Below, piece by piece: positions 51,858 to 61,254 of a stretch of DNA of 64,000 bases; within the stretch, counting starts at the first letter, position 1, and each line of letters opens with the position of its first letter. The DNA comes from an uncultured Bradyrhizobium sp. (lineage in GTDB: Bacteria; Pseudomonadota; Alphaproteobacteria; Rhizobiales; Xanthobacteraceae), in NCBI RefSeq assembly GCF_936928535.1, contig NZ_CAKZHY010000172.1:62001-126000 (forward strand). Direction: 5' to 3'. The notes beneath the pieces are model-generated. The model saw only the letters and a list, made by a program, of their open reading frames with translations, was not told the origin of the DNA and ran no database searches. The position numbers and the translations under genes are program-made.

Positions 51858-53350
51858 GTACCCCCCTCCCATCGACCGCCGCGAGCCGCGGTCATCACAC
51901 GATTGCCGCGGCGACGCTCCTGGCGACATATATGCAAGCGGTCAACATTTCCGTGCCGAACGCCGCGCTGCCGCACATCCAGGCGACGCTCTCGATGGCC
52001 AACGACGAGGTTGGCTGGGTGTTCTCTTCGTATATCGCGGCAAGCGCCGTCACCATGTCGATCACGCAATGGCTCGCGGCGCGCTATGGCCGGAAGACGA
52101 TCTATCAATCCGCTCTTGCCATCTTCGCGCTTGGTCTCGTGCTGAATACGCTGACAACGACGTCCACCCAGTTCGTGCTGGCCAGGATCGTCCAGGGCGC
52201 GGCGAGCGGACCACTGGCGCCGCTGTCGCTGGCGATTCTGCTCGAGGTGACGCCGGCGCCGCGGCATGCGCGTATGAGCTTGGCGTGGACCGCTTGCTCC
52301 TTGCTCGGCATCAGCACCGGTCCCGCCATTGGCGGCTGGCTCAGCGAATATTACGGCTGGCAATCGATCTTCCATTTCAGCCTGCCGATGGTGGCATTCA
52401 TCTTCCTGACGATGGCGCCGCTGCTCAGCGAGAAGCGCGCGGAGCGGAGCAAGCCCTTCGACTTCTTCGGCCTGGCGACATTCTCCGTCGGCATGATCGG
52501 GCTGCAGATGTTGCTGGATCGCGGCGAGCGCCTCGAGTGGTTTGCCTCGACGGAGATCTGGATCGAAGCGGGCACCTCGGTACTGGGCTTCTACCTCTTC
52601 ATCGTGCACGTCATGACGACGAGGCAGCATTTCCTGCGCACGGTCTTGTTCAGCGATCGCAACCTCGTCCTGTCGACGGTGATCTCCTTTGCGCTCGGTT
52701 TCGTCCTGCTGCCGACATTGGCGCTGACGTCCCCGATGCTGGAGGAGTTGCTCAATTACCCCGTCGACACCACCGGCTACATGACCATCCCGCGCGGCGT
52801 GGCGCTGGTGGGAGCGCTGGTGCTGACGAGCCTCGCCCCGGGGCAGGCCGACTACCGGACGTTCCTCGTGGGTGGGATGACGCTGGTGGTCTATGCCAAT
52901 TGGCTGATGCTCGGCTATTCGCCGGCGATGGATTGGCGGCCGGTTGTTGAAGCCGGCTTCCTTCAGGGTGCAGGTCTCGGCATGTCGTTGCCGGCGCTCG
53001 CCAAGGTCGCATTCGGAACTCTCGACCCGAAGCTTCGCCCGGAAGGCGGCGCGCTGATCAACCTGTCGCGGCTCTATGGCAGCACCATCGGCATCGCCGT
53101 TGTCCAGTTGTTCTTCTATGCCAACACGCAAGCCATGCACATCGCGCTCGCCAAGCACCTCACGCCGTTCCGTGTGGCGGCGAACACGGCGGGTTCAATC
53201 GGGAAGCCGGGCCTTGCCGCCCTCAATGGCATGGTCACGCACCAAGCGGCCACCATTGCAGTGATTGATCAGTTCGAGATCCTGATGTTCGCCATGCTCG
53301 TCGTGATGCCGCTCGCCTTCTTTCTCCGCAAGCCTCGACCCTCCGGTTAA
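51854..53350 (+). CDS. emrB: DHA2-family MFS drug efflux transporter (EmrB-like)
   Basis: The 498-residue inner-membrane protein has about 14 helices, with the DHA2 motif MQAVNISVPNAALPHIQATLSMANDEVGWVFSSYI in and after helix 1, and AARYGRKT in the loop after helix 2. It works with EmrA and an outer-membrane channel encoded elsewhere. It starts at the ATG overlapping the emrA stop (ATGA). Confidence 0.92.
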   Translation: MSTPLPSTAASRGHHTIAAATLLATYMQAVNISVPNAALPHIQATLSMANDEVGWVFSSYIAASAVTMSITQWLAARYGRKTIYQSALAIFALGLVLNTLTTTSTQFVLARIVQGAASGPLAPLSLAILLEVTPAPRHARMSLAWTACSLLGISTGPAIGGWLSEYYGWQSIFHFSLPMVAFIFLTMAPLLSEKRAERSKPFDFFGLATFSVGMIGLQMLLDRGERLEWFASTEIWIEAGTSVLGFYLFIVHVMTTRQHFLRTVLFSDRNLVLSTVISFALGFVLLPTLALTSPMLEELLNYPVDTTGYMTIPRGVALVGALVLTSLAPGQADYRTFLVGGMTLVVYANWLMLGYSPAMDWRPVVEAGFLQGAGLGMSLPALAKVAFGTLDPKLRPEGGALINLSRLYGSTIGIAVVQLFFYANTQAMHIALAKHLTPFRVAANTAGSIGKPGLAALNGMVTHQAATIAVIDQFEILMFAMLVVMPLAFFLRKPRPSG

Positions 53351-53438
53351 CTTGAGAGGGGAAACGCATCACGCGTTCAATTTCGATCGCCTCCTTCCGC
53401 GCTGGTGCGGAAGCGGAGGACCAGCAAAGGAGTTCAAC

Positions 53439-54377
53439 ATGACCACATCCGATTCCCTTCGCTACACGGCGATTCCTACACATGCTTCCGTGACAATTCC
53501 CGCTGTCGGGTTTGGCACGCTGATTCCGGATCCGGTTGTGACCAGGCAGGCCACAAAGGGAGCCCTGGAGGCAGGATTTCGGCATCTCGATTGCGCCGAG
53601 CGCTACCGCAACGAAGAGGCGGTCGGCGATGCGCTGCAGGAAGCGTTCGAAGCGGGAAGGCTTCGGCGACGGGACCTGTTCGTTACGACCAAGCTGTGGA
53701 ACACCAATCATCGGCCGGAGCGGGTCAAACCAGCCTTCGACGCGAGCCGCAGGCGGCTACGGCTCGATGATATCGACTGCTATATCATTCATACGCCGTT
53801 CGCTTTCCGGCCTGGCGACGAGCAGGACCCGAGGGACGAGCGCGGGCAGGTCATCTACGATTCTGGAGTGACGTTGGCAGAGACATGGCAGGCGCTCGAG
53901 CGGCTCGTCGACGAGGGGCATTGCAGATCGATCGGCCTGTCGGACATCACCCTGGAGAAGCTGCGCGAAATCGTTGCGGTCGCGCGGATCAGGCCAGCCA
54001 TGGTGCAGGTCGAATCTCATCCGTACTTGCCGGAATGGGAGCTGCTCGACTTCTGCCGCGAGCATGGAATTGTCCTGCAAGCGTTTGCCGCGTTAGGACA
54101 CGCCATGAAGCCGAACCTGCTGGCCGACCCGGTGATCACGGCCATCGCGGAGCGCCTGCGCAAGACGCCGGCTCAGATCGCGCTGGCATGGGCCGTGCAG
54201 CGCGGCTCCGCCTTCCTGACCACCTCGACGAACCCGAGGCGTATTCAGGAAAACTTCGATATCTCGGCTCTGCCCGAGGACGCCATGCAAGAGATGCGAG
54301 AGCGGATCACGACCAATATCAGGTTCAACTCGGTGGTCGAGACCGGCGTCCCCGGCTTTATTCCGCGAGCCGTATGA
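53439..54377 (+). CDS. Aldo/keto reductase
   Basis: NADPH-dependent reductase of aldehydes or ketones, 312 residues. The catalytic tetrad is in place: Asp and Tyr in LDCAERYRNE, Lys in VTTKLWNTNH, His in YIIHTPFAF. The cofactor-binding C-terminal segment reads TSTNPRRIQENFDI. It starts at the ATG 53439 with AAGGAG upstream and lies 88 bases after emrB. It converges with the second large regulator. Confidence 0.9.
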   Translation: MTTSDSLRYTAIPTHASVTIPAVGFGTLIPDPVVTRQATKGALEAGFRHLDCAERYRNEEAVGDALQEAFEAGRLRRRDLFVTTKLWNTNHRPERVKPAFDASRRRLRLDDIDCYIIHTPFAFRPGDEQDPRDERGQVIYDSGVTLAETWQALERLVDEGHCRSIGLSDITLEKLREIVAVARIRPAMVQVESHPYLPEWELLDFCREHGIVLQAFAALGHAMKPNLLADPVITAIAERLRKTPAQIALAWAVQRGSAFLTTSTNPRRIQENFDISALPEDAMQEMRERITTNIRFNSVVETGVPGFIPRAV

Positions 54378-54386
54378 CTTGAACAA

Positions 54387-57224
54387 TCACGCCCGCAATT
54401 GCGCGATCAAGTCGCGCGCGATCCGCATGTCAGCGATATCGGGTTCCTCGGTCAGCGCGTTCCATGCTGTCTCCAGAACAGGGAGTGCCTCTGCGCCCTG
54501 ACCTTGTCGAATCCTGAGCTGCGCGATGCTGATCGCGCAGCGCAGCTGCCAGAAGTGAGCGCCTTGCCGTGCTGCCAGGTCCATGGCTTCATGAAAGCAG
54601 GCGTCGGCGGCTTCCGCTTGCGGGGATTCCCTCAAGCTCAGCTCACCCTTGATGCGCAGCAGCTCCGGCAGATACCAGCGTTCCTGCCTGTCGTTGCAGC
54701 GCGCCAGCGCGTTCTCGATCGCGTCGAAGCCGTGATGGACCTGGCCGGCCCGTCCGAAACACGCCGCGAGCTCGCCCAGCAGGGGCAGGAAACGCGGCAG
54801 GAAGCGCGCATCGCCGGCGCGATTGAGTTCGTCTCGCAGCAAGGGCAAGCCGGTCTCGACATCTGTGCGCTTTGCGAGGACCAGCGCGTTGAACGCGCGG
54901 GCCCATAGCCCCCATAGCCGGATGGCGTGGCGATCGGCATGTGCGAGCAGCTCGGTCCCGTAGCGCTCGGCAGCATCATAGTCCCCGGCCAGATAGGCGA
55001 TCGGGCAGGCGGCCTGTCCGAGCGCGCTACAGAAGGTCAGCGCGTGGCCGTTGGCGCGGCCTTCGTGAATGTTCTGCTCGGCAAGTGCCAGGGCCTGATC
55101 GGCATGACCCTGGAGCCAAAGGATGCGGGCGCGAAAATACTGCGTCGAGATCCGCAGATCGAGCGGGAAGATCTTTGGCTTCTCAGCCAACACATGCAGG
55201 GAGGCATTGACGCGGTCGATACGGATCCGTGCCTCGCTCTGGTCTCCGAGATAATGCAGCGCGACGGCCATCAGCCGGTCCGCCAGCATGAGATCGGTCT
55301 TGTCAGACGAGTTCGCGGCAGCTTCAGTGAAACGGTCGGCGAGCGCGCGCGCCTTGCCAAATGCCCCGTTGTTGAACTGGTCGATGCACAAGCCCCAGAG
55401 TGCCCGCAACCGGAAGTCCTTGTCGTCGAGCTTCTCGGCCAGTTCAAGCGTGGCCTCGAGGATCGGGCGGGCCTCGCGTGCGCGTCCTTCTCCGTACATC
55501 AGCGACCAGCCGAGCGCTGCCAGGAGCTGCATGCGCACGCGCTCGTCGTCATGATCTCCAAGCGCGGCCAGCGCCGTCCTGGCGCGCTCGCGACACTCGG
55601 CGAACAACGAAAGCCGGATCCAGAGCGTGACTGCCACAGCCGTCAGCGCGATACCGAGCCGTGCATCGCCTTCTGGCGAAAAGGCCCAATCCAGCGCTGC
55701 GCGCAGATTGTCCAGTTCGGTGCCGTAGGTGCCAAGCCAGTCCGACAAAGGAGAGGAGGTTTCGGCTTCAGCGCGGTCGAACAGGCCGTAAAAATATTCG
55801 GCATGCCGCTGTGCGATCCGCTTCGCTTCACCGGCCTCGTTCAGCTTGCCGACCGCATAGGTGCGCGTGGTATCCAGCAGGCGATAGCGCAGCGTGCGGG
55901 CGCCTGACGTTGCGATCAGCGACTTCGTGACGAGATTGTCGATCGCCTCCATGGTCGCGGCGGCGCTGAGCCCGTCGCCCGAGGCGACGGCGGCAGCCGC
56001 CTCCGGCGTGAACGGCCCGGCGAACACGGACAATCTCCGCAAGATCGCGCTCTCGGATGCTGGAAGCAGGTCGTAGCTCCAGTCGAGTGCGGCGCTGAGC
56101 GTCTGGTGTCGCGGAATGGCGGTGCGTCGGCCACGCCATTGCAGCGAAAAGCGGCTGTCGAGCAGGGATGCCGTGCCGGCGATGCCGTAGGCGTTGACGC
56201 GGCCCGCAGCGAGCTCGATCGCAAGCGCGATGCCGTCGAGGCGGCGGCAGATGTCCGCCACCAGCGGCGCCTCTTCTGCGCTGAGCTGAAACGGTCCGGA
56301 GCTCTGCGCGATACGTTCGACGAAGAGCTGGGCCGCTGGATAGGCGAGCACGTCGCTCACGGCGAGGTCGTCGCGCTGGGGCGGGCAATCCAGCGGAAAC
56401 AGTCGGAAGATCCTTTCGCCTTCGCTGCGAAAGGATTCCCGGCTGGTGGCCAGCACGTGCAATCGCGGTACTTCGCGGACCATGCGCTCGACCAGCGGCG
56501 CGAGGGTCTCCAGCACGTGCTCGCAGCTGTCGAAGATCAGCAGCGTCGATTTCGCCTGCAGGTGCGTCAGCAGCGCCGGGACCGGATCCTCCGCATTGAT
56601 CGATAGTCCGAGCGTCGATGCGATGGTGATTGCCGCCAGTTCGGGCTTCCTCACCGGTCCGAAGTCGACAAAGAACACATGCCCGTCGAAATGGGCAAGC
56701 CGGCGGTGGCCGACGGTCACGGCGACTGCGGTCTTGCCGATGCCGCCGGGGCCGACCACCGTCACGAAGCGATGCATCGTAAGCCCGGTCGAAATCTTCT
56801 CGATGACGTCGTCTCGTCCGATCACCCGCGCGAGCGGAGAGGGAAGGGAGCGGGGCAACGGGATATCGGTCGAGGGAGCAGGAGGCGCGGCAGCAACCTG
56901 GGTGAGAGATGCGACGAAGCAATAGCCGCGCCCCGGGACGTTGACGACATAGCGGGCCGACTTGCCGGTGTCGCCGAGTGCCTTGCGCAGCGCTGCGATG
57001 TGGAAGCGGAGGCTGCCATCGTCCACGTTGACGTCTGCCCAGACGCGCTTGACGAGCTCGCGCTTGTCGACGACTTCGCCGGGCCGCTCCGCCAGGAAGA
57101 TGAGGATGTCGAGCGCGCGGCCGCCAACGTGAAGATGCGCGCCGTCCTTCTCCAGGAGTCTCGACTTCGGAAACAGTCGAAATGGCCCAAAAGAAATGGC
57201 CGAGTCTTGGTTGTTATCTGACAC
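54387..57224 (-). CDS. Winged-helix/NB-ARC-type NTPase/TPR transcriptional regulator (paralogue 2)
   Basis: It has 945 residues, the same length and domain order as paralogue 1. An OmpR/CadC-type winged helix (SAISFGPFRLFPKSRLLEKDG to YVVNVPGRGYCF) has recognition region GSLRFHIAALRKAL, differing from paralogue 1 at only two positions. An NTPase domain with Walker A GPGGIGKT follows, then a helical repeat half. The C-terminal halves differ much more than the N-terminal halves, which suggests similar DNA targets but different signals. It converges with the aldo/keto reductase gene. Confidence 0.88.
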   Translation of the reverse strand: MSDNNQDSAISFGPFRLFPKSRLLEKDGAHLHVGGRALDILIFLAERPGEVVDKRELVKRVWADVNVDDGSLRFHIAALRKALGDTGKSARYVVNVPGRGYCFVASLTQVAAAPPAPSTDIPLPRSLPSPLARVIGRDDVIEKISTGLTMHRFVTVVGPGGIGKTAVAVTVGHRRLAHFDGHVFFVDFGPVRKPELAAITIASTLGLSINAEDPVPALLTHLQAKSTLLIFDSCEHVLETLAPLVERMVREVPRLHVLATSRESFRSEGERIFRLFPLDCPPQRDDLAVSDVLAYPAAQLFVERIAQSSGPFQLSAEEAPLVADICRRLDGIALAIELAAGRVNAYGIAGTASLLDSRFSLQWRGRRTAIPRHQTLSAALDWSYDLLPASESAILRRLSVFAGPFTPEAAAAVASGDGLSAAATMEAIDNLVTKSLIATSGARTLRYRLLDTTRTYAVGKLNEAGEAKRIAQRHAEYFYGLFDRAEAETSSPLSDWLGTYGTELDNLRAALDWAFSPEGDARLGIALTAVAVTLWIRLSLFAECRERARTALAALGDHDDERVRMQLLAALGWSLMYGEGRAREARPILEATLELAEKLDDKDFRLRALWGLCIDQFNNGAFGKARALADRFTEAAANSSDKTDLMLADRLMAVALHYLGDQSEARIRIDRVNASLHVLAEKPKIFPLDLRISTQYFRARILWLQGHADQALALAEQNIHEGRANGHALTFCSALGQAACPIAYLAGDYDAAERYGTELLAHADRHAIRLWGLWARAFNALVLAKRTDVETGLPLLRDELNRAGDARFLPRFLPLLGELAACFGRAGQVHHGFDAIENALARCNDRQERWYLPELLRIKGELSLRESPQAEAADACFHEAMDLAARQGAHFWQLRCAISIAQLRIRQGQGAEALPVLETAWNALTEEPDIADMRIARDLIAQLRA

Positions 57225-57589
57225 GTGCCATCGCCCCCACAGCGGGGAGTCAAAATTGTTTGACCTTGTCCTATCAGAACGAAGCGTCCAGTAAACTGGA
57301 CGAAAGCAGAGGGGGCCGCTTCAGGTGCACGCGAGCGAGTTCGGCGCGCTTGGAATATTGCTGTCGGATGAATGGTTTAGGCTTGTGGACGAAGTTGGCT
57401 CATCCGCTGAGCTGCCTGTCTTACGCAGGGAGCGTAGTCGAAAAACGGATGGACCTTCCCATTTTGCGCACAACCCGCGATTGGCCCACGCATCGAATGC
57501 GCCATTGACGATGGCTGCCTCCTGCTGCGAATGGAGCTTTGGGAGCCGGTCCCGCCTCTGATCAAAGCTTACGACGTTCGGAATAGGAC
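57225..57589. other. 365-bp gap between regulator 2 and the binding-protein gene
   Basis: It contains the conserved motif at 57277-57311 and otherwise no recognisable gene. A 78-codon frame (57325-57561) lacks a ribosome binding site and any known motif. Confidence 0.5.
57277..57311 (-). promoter_or_regulatory. Conserved 35-bp motif with palindrome upstream of regulator 2
   Basis: It matches 43641-43675 at 26 of 35 positions and lies 53-87 bases before the start. It contains a perfect inverted repeat, GTCCAGT-AA-ACTGGAC (57286-57301). On the minus strand TTTACT and TAGGAC are 16 bases apart, as in the other copy. Confidence 0.55.
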
Positions 57590-58579
57590 ATGCCTTCCCT
57601 TTCGCGACGAGATTTCGTCAATGCGGCTACGTTGGCCGTTGCACTCCCCGCACTTTCGCGCAGCGGGAAAGCCGCTGATTATCCATCGCGGCCCATTCGG
57701 CTCGTGATTCCCTATGCGGCCGGCGGCTCGGGTGATCAGATCGGACGCCCCTGGGTCGAGAAGATGTCATCTCAACTCGGTCCGACGTTTGTGGACAATG
57801 TTGGCGGTGCGGGCGGCGCGATCGGCACGAGCGCGGTGGCGCGCGAGAAGCCCGATGGTTATTCGCTGCTGCTGGGAAACGGCAGCACGCAGGTCATCAT
57901 CCCGCTGACGACGCCAAATCCTTCGTATTCCATCGGGGATTTCCGGGCGATCTATCGCCTGATCAGCAGTGCGCTGGTTTTCGCCGTCCATCCGTCGCTG
58001 CCGGCCACGGACCTGCAAGGCCTGATCGCCTATGCCAGGAGCAAGCCGGGTACGCTGTCCTATGGAACCCCTGGAATCGGCACCGGCAATCACCTCGTGG
58101 GCGAGCTGTTCAAGCAGCAGGCCGGCGCCCTGGATATCGTCCACGTTCCCTATCGGGGCATAGCGCAGGCCACCAACGACCTCGTGAGCGGTCAGATATC
58201 TCTCATCGTTGCCGTCATGTCGGTTCAATTGCAGCAACTGAGCCGGGCCGGCAAGGTCAGGTTGCTTGCCGTCACGACTGACAGGCGCCTGAGCGGCGCG
58301 CCTGAGATCCCGACCGCGATTGAGTCAGGCATGCCCGATCTCAGCTACGAGGGATGGTTCGGCCTGTTCGCGCCGAAAAACACCGAAGATGCGATCATCG
58401 ATCGCATCGCGCGGGCGACACGGGTGGCGATGGCGGATCCAGCACTGCAGGCGAATTATCGCGCGCAGGGTATGGAGCCCGACGGCGATTCGAGTCCGGA
58501 GAAATTCCAGCGGGTGGTCGATGCCACTTCGGCAAGCCTTGCGCCAGTGATCAAATCAATCGGGCTTCAGGCGCTGTAA
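57590..58579 (+). CDS. Tripartite tricarboxylate transporter (Bug/TctC) substrate-binding protein
   Basis: The 329-residue periplasmic protein has a twin-arginine-like signal (SRRDFVNAATLAVALPAL). The Bug-family start YPSRPIRLVIPYAAGGSGDQIGR follows, then GGAGGAIGTSAVAREKPDGYSLLLGN. It has no tctA/tctB partners beside it, as is common for this expanded family. The ligand (usually a carboxylate) is unknown. The start ATG has only a weak ribosome binding site (TAGGA). Confidence 0.87.
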   Translation: MPSLSRRDFVNAATLAVALPALSRSGKAADYPSRPIRLVIPYAAGGSGDQIGRPWVEKMSSQLGPTFVDNVGGAGGAIGTSAVAREKPDGYSLLLGNGSTQVIIPLTTPNPSYSIGDFRAIYRLISSALVFAVHPSLPATDLQGLIAYARSKPGTLSYGTPGIGTGNHLVGELFKQQAGALDIVHVPYRGIAQATNDLVSGQISLIVAVMSVQLQQLSRAGKVRLLAVTTDRRLSGAPEIPTAIESGMPDLSYEGWFGLFAPKNTEDAIIDRIARATRVAMADPALQANYRAQGMEPDGDSSPEKFQRVVDATSASLAPVIKSIGLQAL

Positions 58580-58662
58580 GCGCATCGATGCTTCGTGTGT
58601 TGTACGCGGATTACAATCTCCGCGGGCTGGCATGTCGGCGGCCGAAGAACTGCGCTTGCAAT

Positions 58663-58688
58663 GTTTAGTAAATCGTGCACTACTAAAC
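58663..58688. promoter_or_regulatory. Inverted-repeat operator upstream of the sugar ABC operon
   Basis: GTTTAGTA (58663-58670) and its exact reverse complement TACTAAAC (58681-58688) are separated by ten bases. A further half-site GTTTAGT occurs at 58739-58745. This is a likely binding site for a dimeric regulator not in the window. Confidence 0.6.
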
Positions 58689-58845
58689 AAATCGAGCCTA
58701 CCGGGCCTGTAGAATCCGGGTGGCGCGAGGAAACACCAGTTTAGTTACTCAGCTCGTCATGGACTGTGTCGCTCTGCTCGAAGCATTCGAGCGGGTAGGA
58801 AAGCCGCGCCATGTCGATGGCCGGTCCACTCGGAGGGAACGTGTA

Positions 58846-60192
58846 ATGAAACGAACGATGAAGACGTTTGTAGTGGCATGCGGGGCTGTTGCCGCCGCGC
58901 TCGGTGTCGGAGCGGGCACCACGCCCGCGCAGGCGCAGGGCAAGACCATCACGTTGTGCTGGGCCGCATGGGACCCGGCCAACGCATTGGTCGAATTGTC
59001 GAAGGACTTCACCGCCAAATCGGGTATCGGTATGAAGTTCGAATTCGTGCCGTGGACCAATTACGCCGATCGCTTCCTGAACGAACTCAATTCGCACGGC
59101 TCGCTGTGCGACCTCATCATCGGCGATTCACAGTGGATCGGCGGCGCTGCGGAGAACGGCCAGTACGTCAAGCTCAACGATTTCTTCAAGAAGGAAGGAA
59201 TCAGCATGGACGACTACATGCCGGCCACGGTGGTCGGTTATTCCGAGTGGCCGAAGAACACGCCGAACTACTGGGCGCTGCCGGCGATGGGCGATGCGGT
59301 GGGCTGGACCTATCGCAAGGACTGGTTCGCGCGGCCGGACGTGCAGAAGGACTTCAAGGCCAAGTACGGCCGCGACATCGGCGTGCCGAAGACGCTCGAT
59401 GAGCTCAAGGACATCGCGCAGTTCTTCCAGGGCCGCGAGATCGACGGCAAGAAGGTCTATGGCGCCTCGATCTACACCGAGCGCGGCTCGGAAGGCATCA
59501 CCATGGGCGTCTCGAACTACCTCTACGATTACGGCTTCAAATACGACGATCCGAAGAAGCCCTATGCGATGGACGGGTTCGTGAACTCGGCAAGCGCCGT
59601 GAAGGGGCTCGAAGCCTACAAGGAGCTCTACAAGTGCTGCACGCCGCCCGGTGCCTCCAACTCCTACATGTCGGAAGGGCTTGATGCCTTCAAGTCCGGC
59701 CAGGTCGCGCTGCAGATGAACTTCTTCGCGTTCTTCCCGGGCCTCTACAAGGATCCGAATGTCGGCGGCGACAAGATCGGCTTCTTCGTCAATCCGGCCG
59801 GTCCCGCAGCGCAGGCTACGCAGCTCGGCGGACAAGGCATCTCGGTGGTCTCCTACTCCAAGAACCAGGCCGAGGCGCTGCAATACATCAAGTGGTTCTC
59901 CGGCGGCGACGTCCAGAAGAAGTGGTGGGCGCTCGGCGGCTATTCCTGCGCCAAGTCCGTGCTGAACGATCCGAGCTTCCCTGGTAGCGCGCCCTTCGCC
60001 AAGGAGTTCCTGCAGTCGATGGGCATGGTCGTCGACTTCTGGGCCGAGCCGTCCTACGCCCAGTTGCTGCAAGCCGAGCAGAAGCGCGTGCATGATTATG
60101 TGGTGGCCGACAAGGGCACCGCGCAGGAAGCGCTCGACGGTCTGGTGAAGGACTGGAAGGCGATCTTCAAGGAAGAAGGCAAGAAGTTCTGA
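58846..60192 (+). CDS. Carbohydrate-type ABC transporter substrate-binding protein
   Basis: The 448-residue family-1 extracellular binding protein has a Sec signal (MKTFVVACGAVAAALGVGAG, cleavage near AQAQG). The mature start reads KTITLCWAAWDPANALVELSKDFTAKSG. DLIIGDSQWIGGAAENGQYV and a tryptophan-rich C-terminal half are typical for sugars or polyols. The ATG at 58846 has CGGAGGG upstream; 58858 is another ATG. It is the first gene of a six-gene transport operon. Confidence 0.88.
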   Translation: MKRTMKTFVVACGAVAAALGVGAGTTPAQAQGKTITLCWAAWDPANALVELSKDFTAKSGIGMKFEFVPWTNYADRFLNELNSHGSLCDLIIGDSQWIGGAAENGQYVKLNDFFKKEGISMDDYMPATVVGYSEWPKNTPNYWALPAMGDAVGWTYRKDWFARPDVQKDFKAKYGRDIGVPKTLDELKDIAQFFQGREIDGKKVYGASIYTERGSEGITMGVSNYLYDYGFKYDDPKKPYAMDGFVNSASAVKGLEAYKELYKCCTPPGASNSYMSEGLDAFKSGQVALQMNFFAFFPGLYKDPNVGGDKIGFFVNPAGPAAQATQLGGQGISVVSYSKNQAEALQYIKWFSGGDVQKKWWALGGYSCAKSVLNDPSFPGSAPFAKEFLQSMGMVVDFWAEPSYAQLLQAEQKRVHDYVVADKGTAQEALDGLVKDWKAIFKEEGKKF

Positions 60193-60201
60193 AGTCAGCT
60201 G

Positions 60202-60232
60202 CCCGGAGCGCGTACGCTCGCGCTCCGGGTTT
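60202..60232 (+). terminator. Strong stem-loop after the binding-protein gene
   Basis: A perfect 11-bp stem, CCCGGAGCGCG (60202-60212) with CGCGCTCCGGG (60219-60229), has a 6-base loop and then TTT. Inside a transporter operon such stems usually protect or attenuate, giving more binding protein than permease. Confidence 0.6.
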
Positions 60233-60240
60233 CCTTCGAG

Positions 60241-61254
60241 ATGACCGGCGATGTCGCGACGTCGACACCCCGAGTGCCAGGATCGGTCGCTGCAATGAAC
60301 GAATTGAGTGCCTCTTCGCGGATCACATATCGGGCCGTCATGGTCCGGCCCGGTGTGACGCGTCGTATTCGGGGCCTGTCGGACCGGGCGCTCGCCTGGC
60401 TCTTCATCACGCCGACGATCGTGCTGCTGCTTGCGATCAATATCTTCCCGCTGCTCTGGACGATCTATCTGTCGTTCACGAATTACCGCGCCAACCGATC
60501 CAACGTGCCGACGATCTGGCTCGGCGCGGACTGGTACCAGTCGATCCTGACCGATCCCGACATCTGGGCGGCGATGCAGGTCACCGCGCATTTCGTGATC
60601 TGGACGGTGGTGATCGAGACCGTTCTCGGATTCGGCCTCGCCTATCTCATCGACAAGAAATTCCGCGGCCACGGCATGTGGACCACGATCATCCTGCTGC
60701 CGATGATGCTGTCGCCCGCCGTCGTCGGCAACTTCTGGACGTTCCTGTATCAGCCGCAGATCGGATTGTTCAATTACGTCGTCGCCTTCTTCACGGGACG
60801 CGCGGCTTCGTCCTTCCAGATGCTGGGCGACGTCACGCTGAGCCCCTGGGCCATCGTCATCGTCGATGCCTGGATGTGGACGCCTTACGTGATGCTGATT
60901 TGTCTCGCCGGCCTGCGTTCGATCCCCGACTACATCTATGAAGCGGCGGAGGTCGATCGCGCATCGAAATGGCGGCAGTTCTGGTCGATCACGCTGCCGA
61001 TGGCGCTGCCCTTCATCATGCTCGCGGTGCTGTTCCGTGGCATCGAGAATTTCAAGATGTTCGACATGGTCAATCTGCTTACCGGCGGCGGCCCGGGATC
61101 GACCACGGAAGTTGCCTCGATCACGCTCAAGCGGGCGGCGTTCGAGAGCTGGCGCACCGGCTATTCCTCGGCCTTCGCGATCATCCTGTTCGTGACGGTG
61201 TTCGGGCTCGCCAACATCTACGTGAAAGCGCTGAACAAGGTGAAAAGCCGATGA
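60241..61254 (+). CDS. Sugar ABC transporter permease (MalF/UgpA-like)
   Basis: The 337-residue permease has six helices (first LAWLFITPTIVLLLAINIFPLLWTIYLSF). The EAA loop reads YEAAEVDRASKWRQFWSITLPM, and TGGGPGSTTEVAS is seen before the last helix. The first ~45 residues are variable; ATGs at 60295 or 60340 are alternative starts. The stop overlaps the next ATG. Confidence 0.9.
   Translation: MTGDVATSTPRVPGSVAAMNELSASSRITYRAVMVRPGVTRRIRGLSDRALAWLFITPTIVLLLAINIFPLLWTIYLSFTNYRANRSNVPTIWLGADWYQSILTDPDIWAAMQVTAHFVIWTVVIETVLGFGLAYLIDKKFRGHGMWTTIILLPMMLSPAVVGNFWTFLYQPQIGLFNYVVAFFTGRAASSFQMLGDVTLSPWAIVIVDAWMWTPYVMLICLAGLRSIPDYIYEAAEVDRASKWRQFWSITLPMALPFIMLAVLFRGIENFKMFDMVNLLTGGGPGSTTEVASITLKRAAFESWRTGYSSAFAIILFVTVFGLANIYVKALNKVKSR

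Noticed and set aside
57325..57561. 78-codon frame upstream of the TctC-type gene
   Set aside because: No ribosome binding site, no recognisable motif, and it ends before the real gene.
57225..57589. Search for a sixth TAAC-box element upstream of regulator 2 or the TctC gene
   Set aside because: No TAAC boxes at 10-bp spacing were seen; the only shared signal is the 35-bp motif.
59128..60672. 514-codon antisense frame opposite the sugar-binding protein and permease
   Set aside because: Low-complexity, arginine-rich translation typical of the complementary frame of a GC-rich gene.
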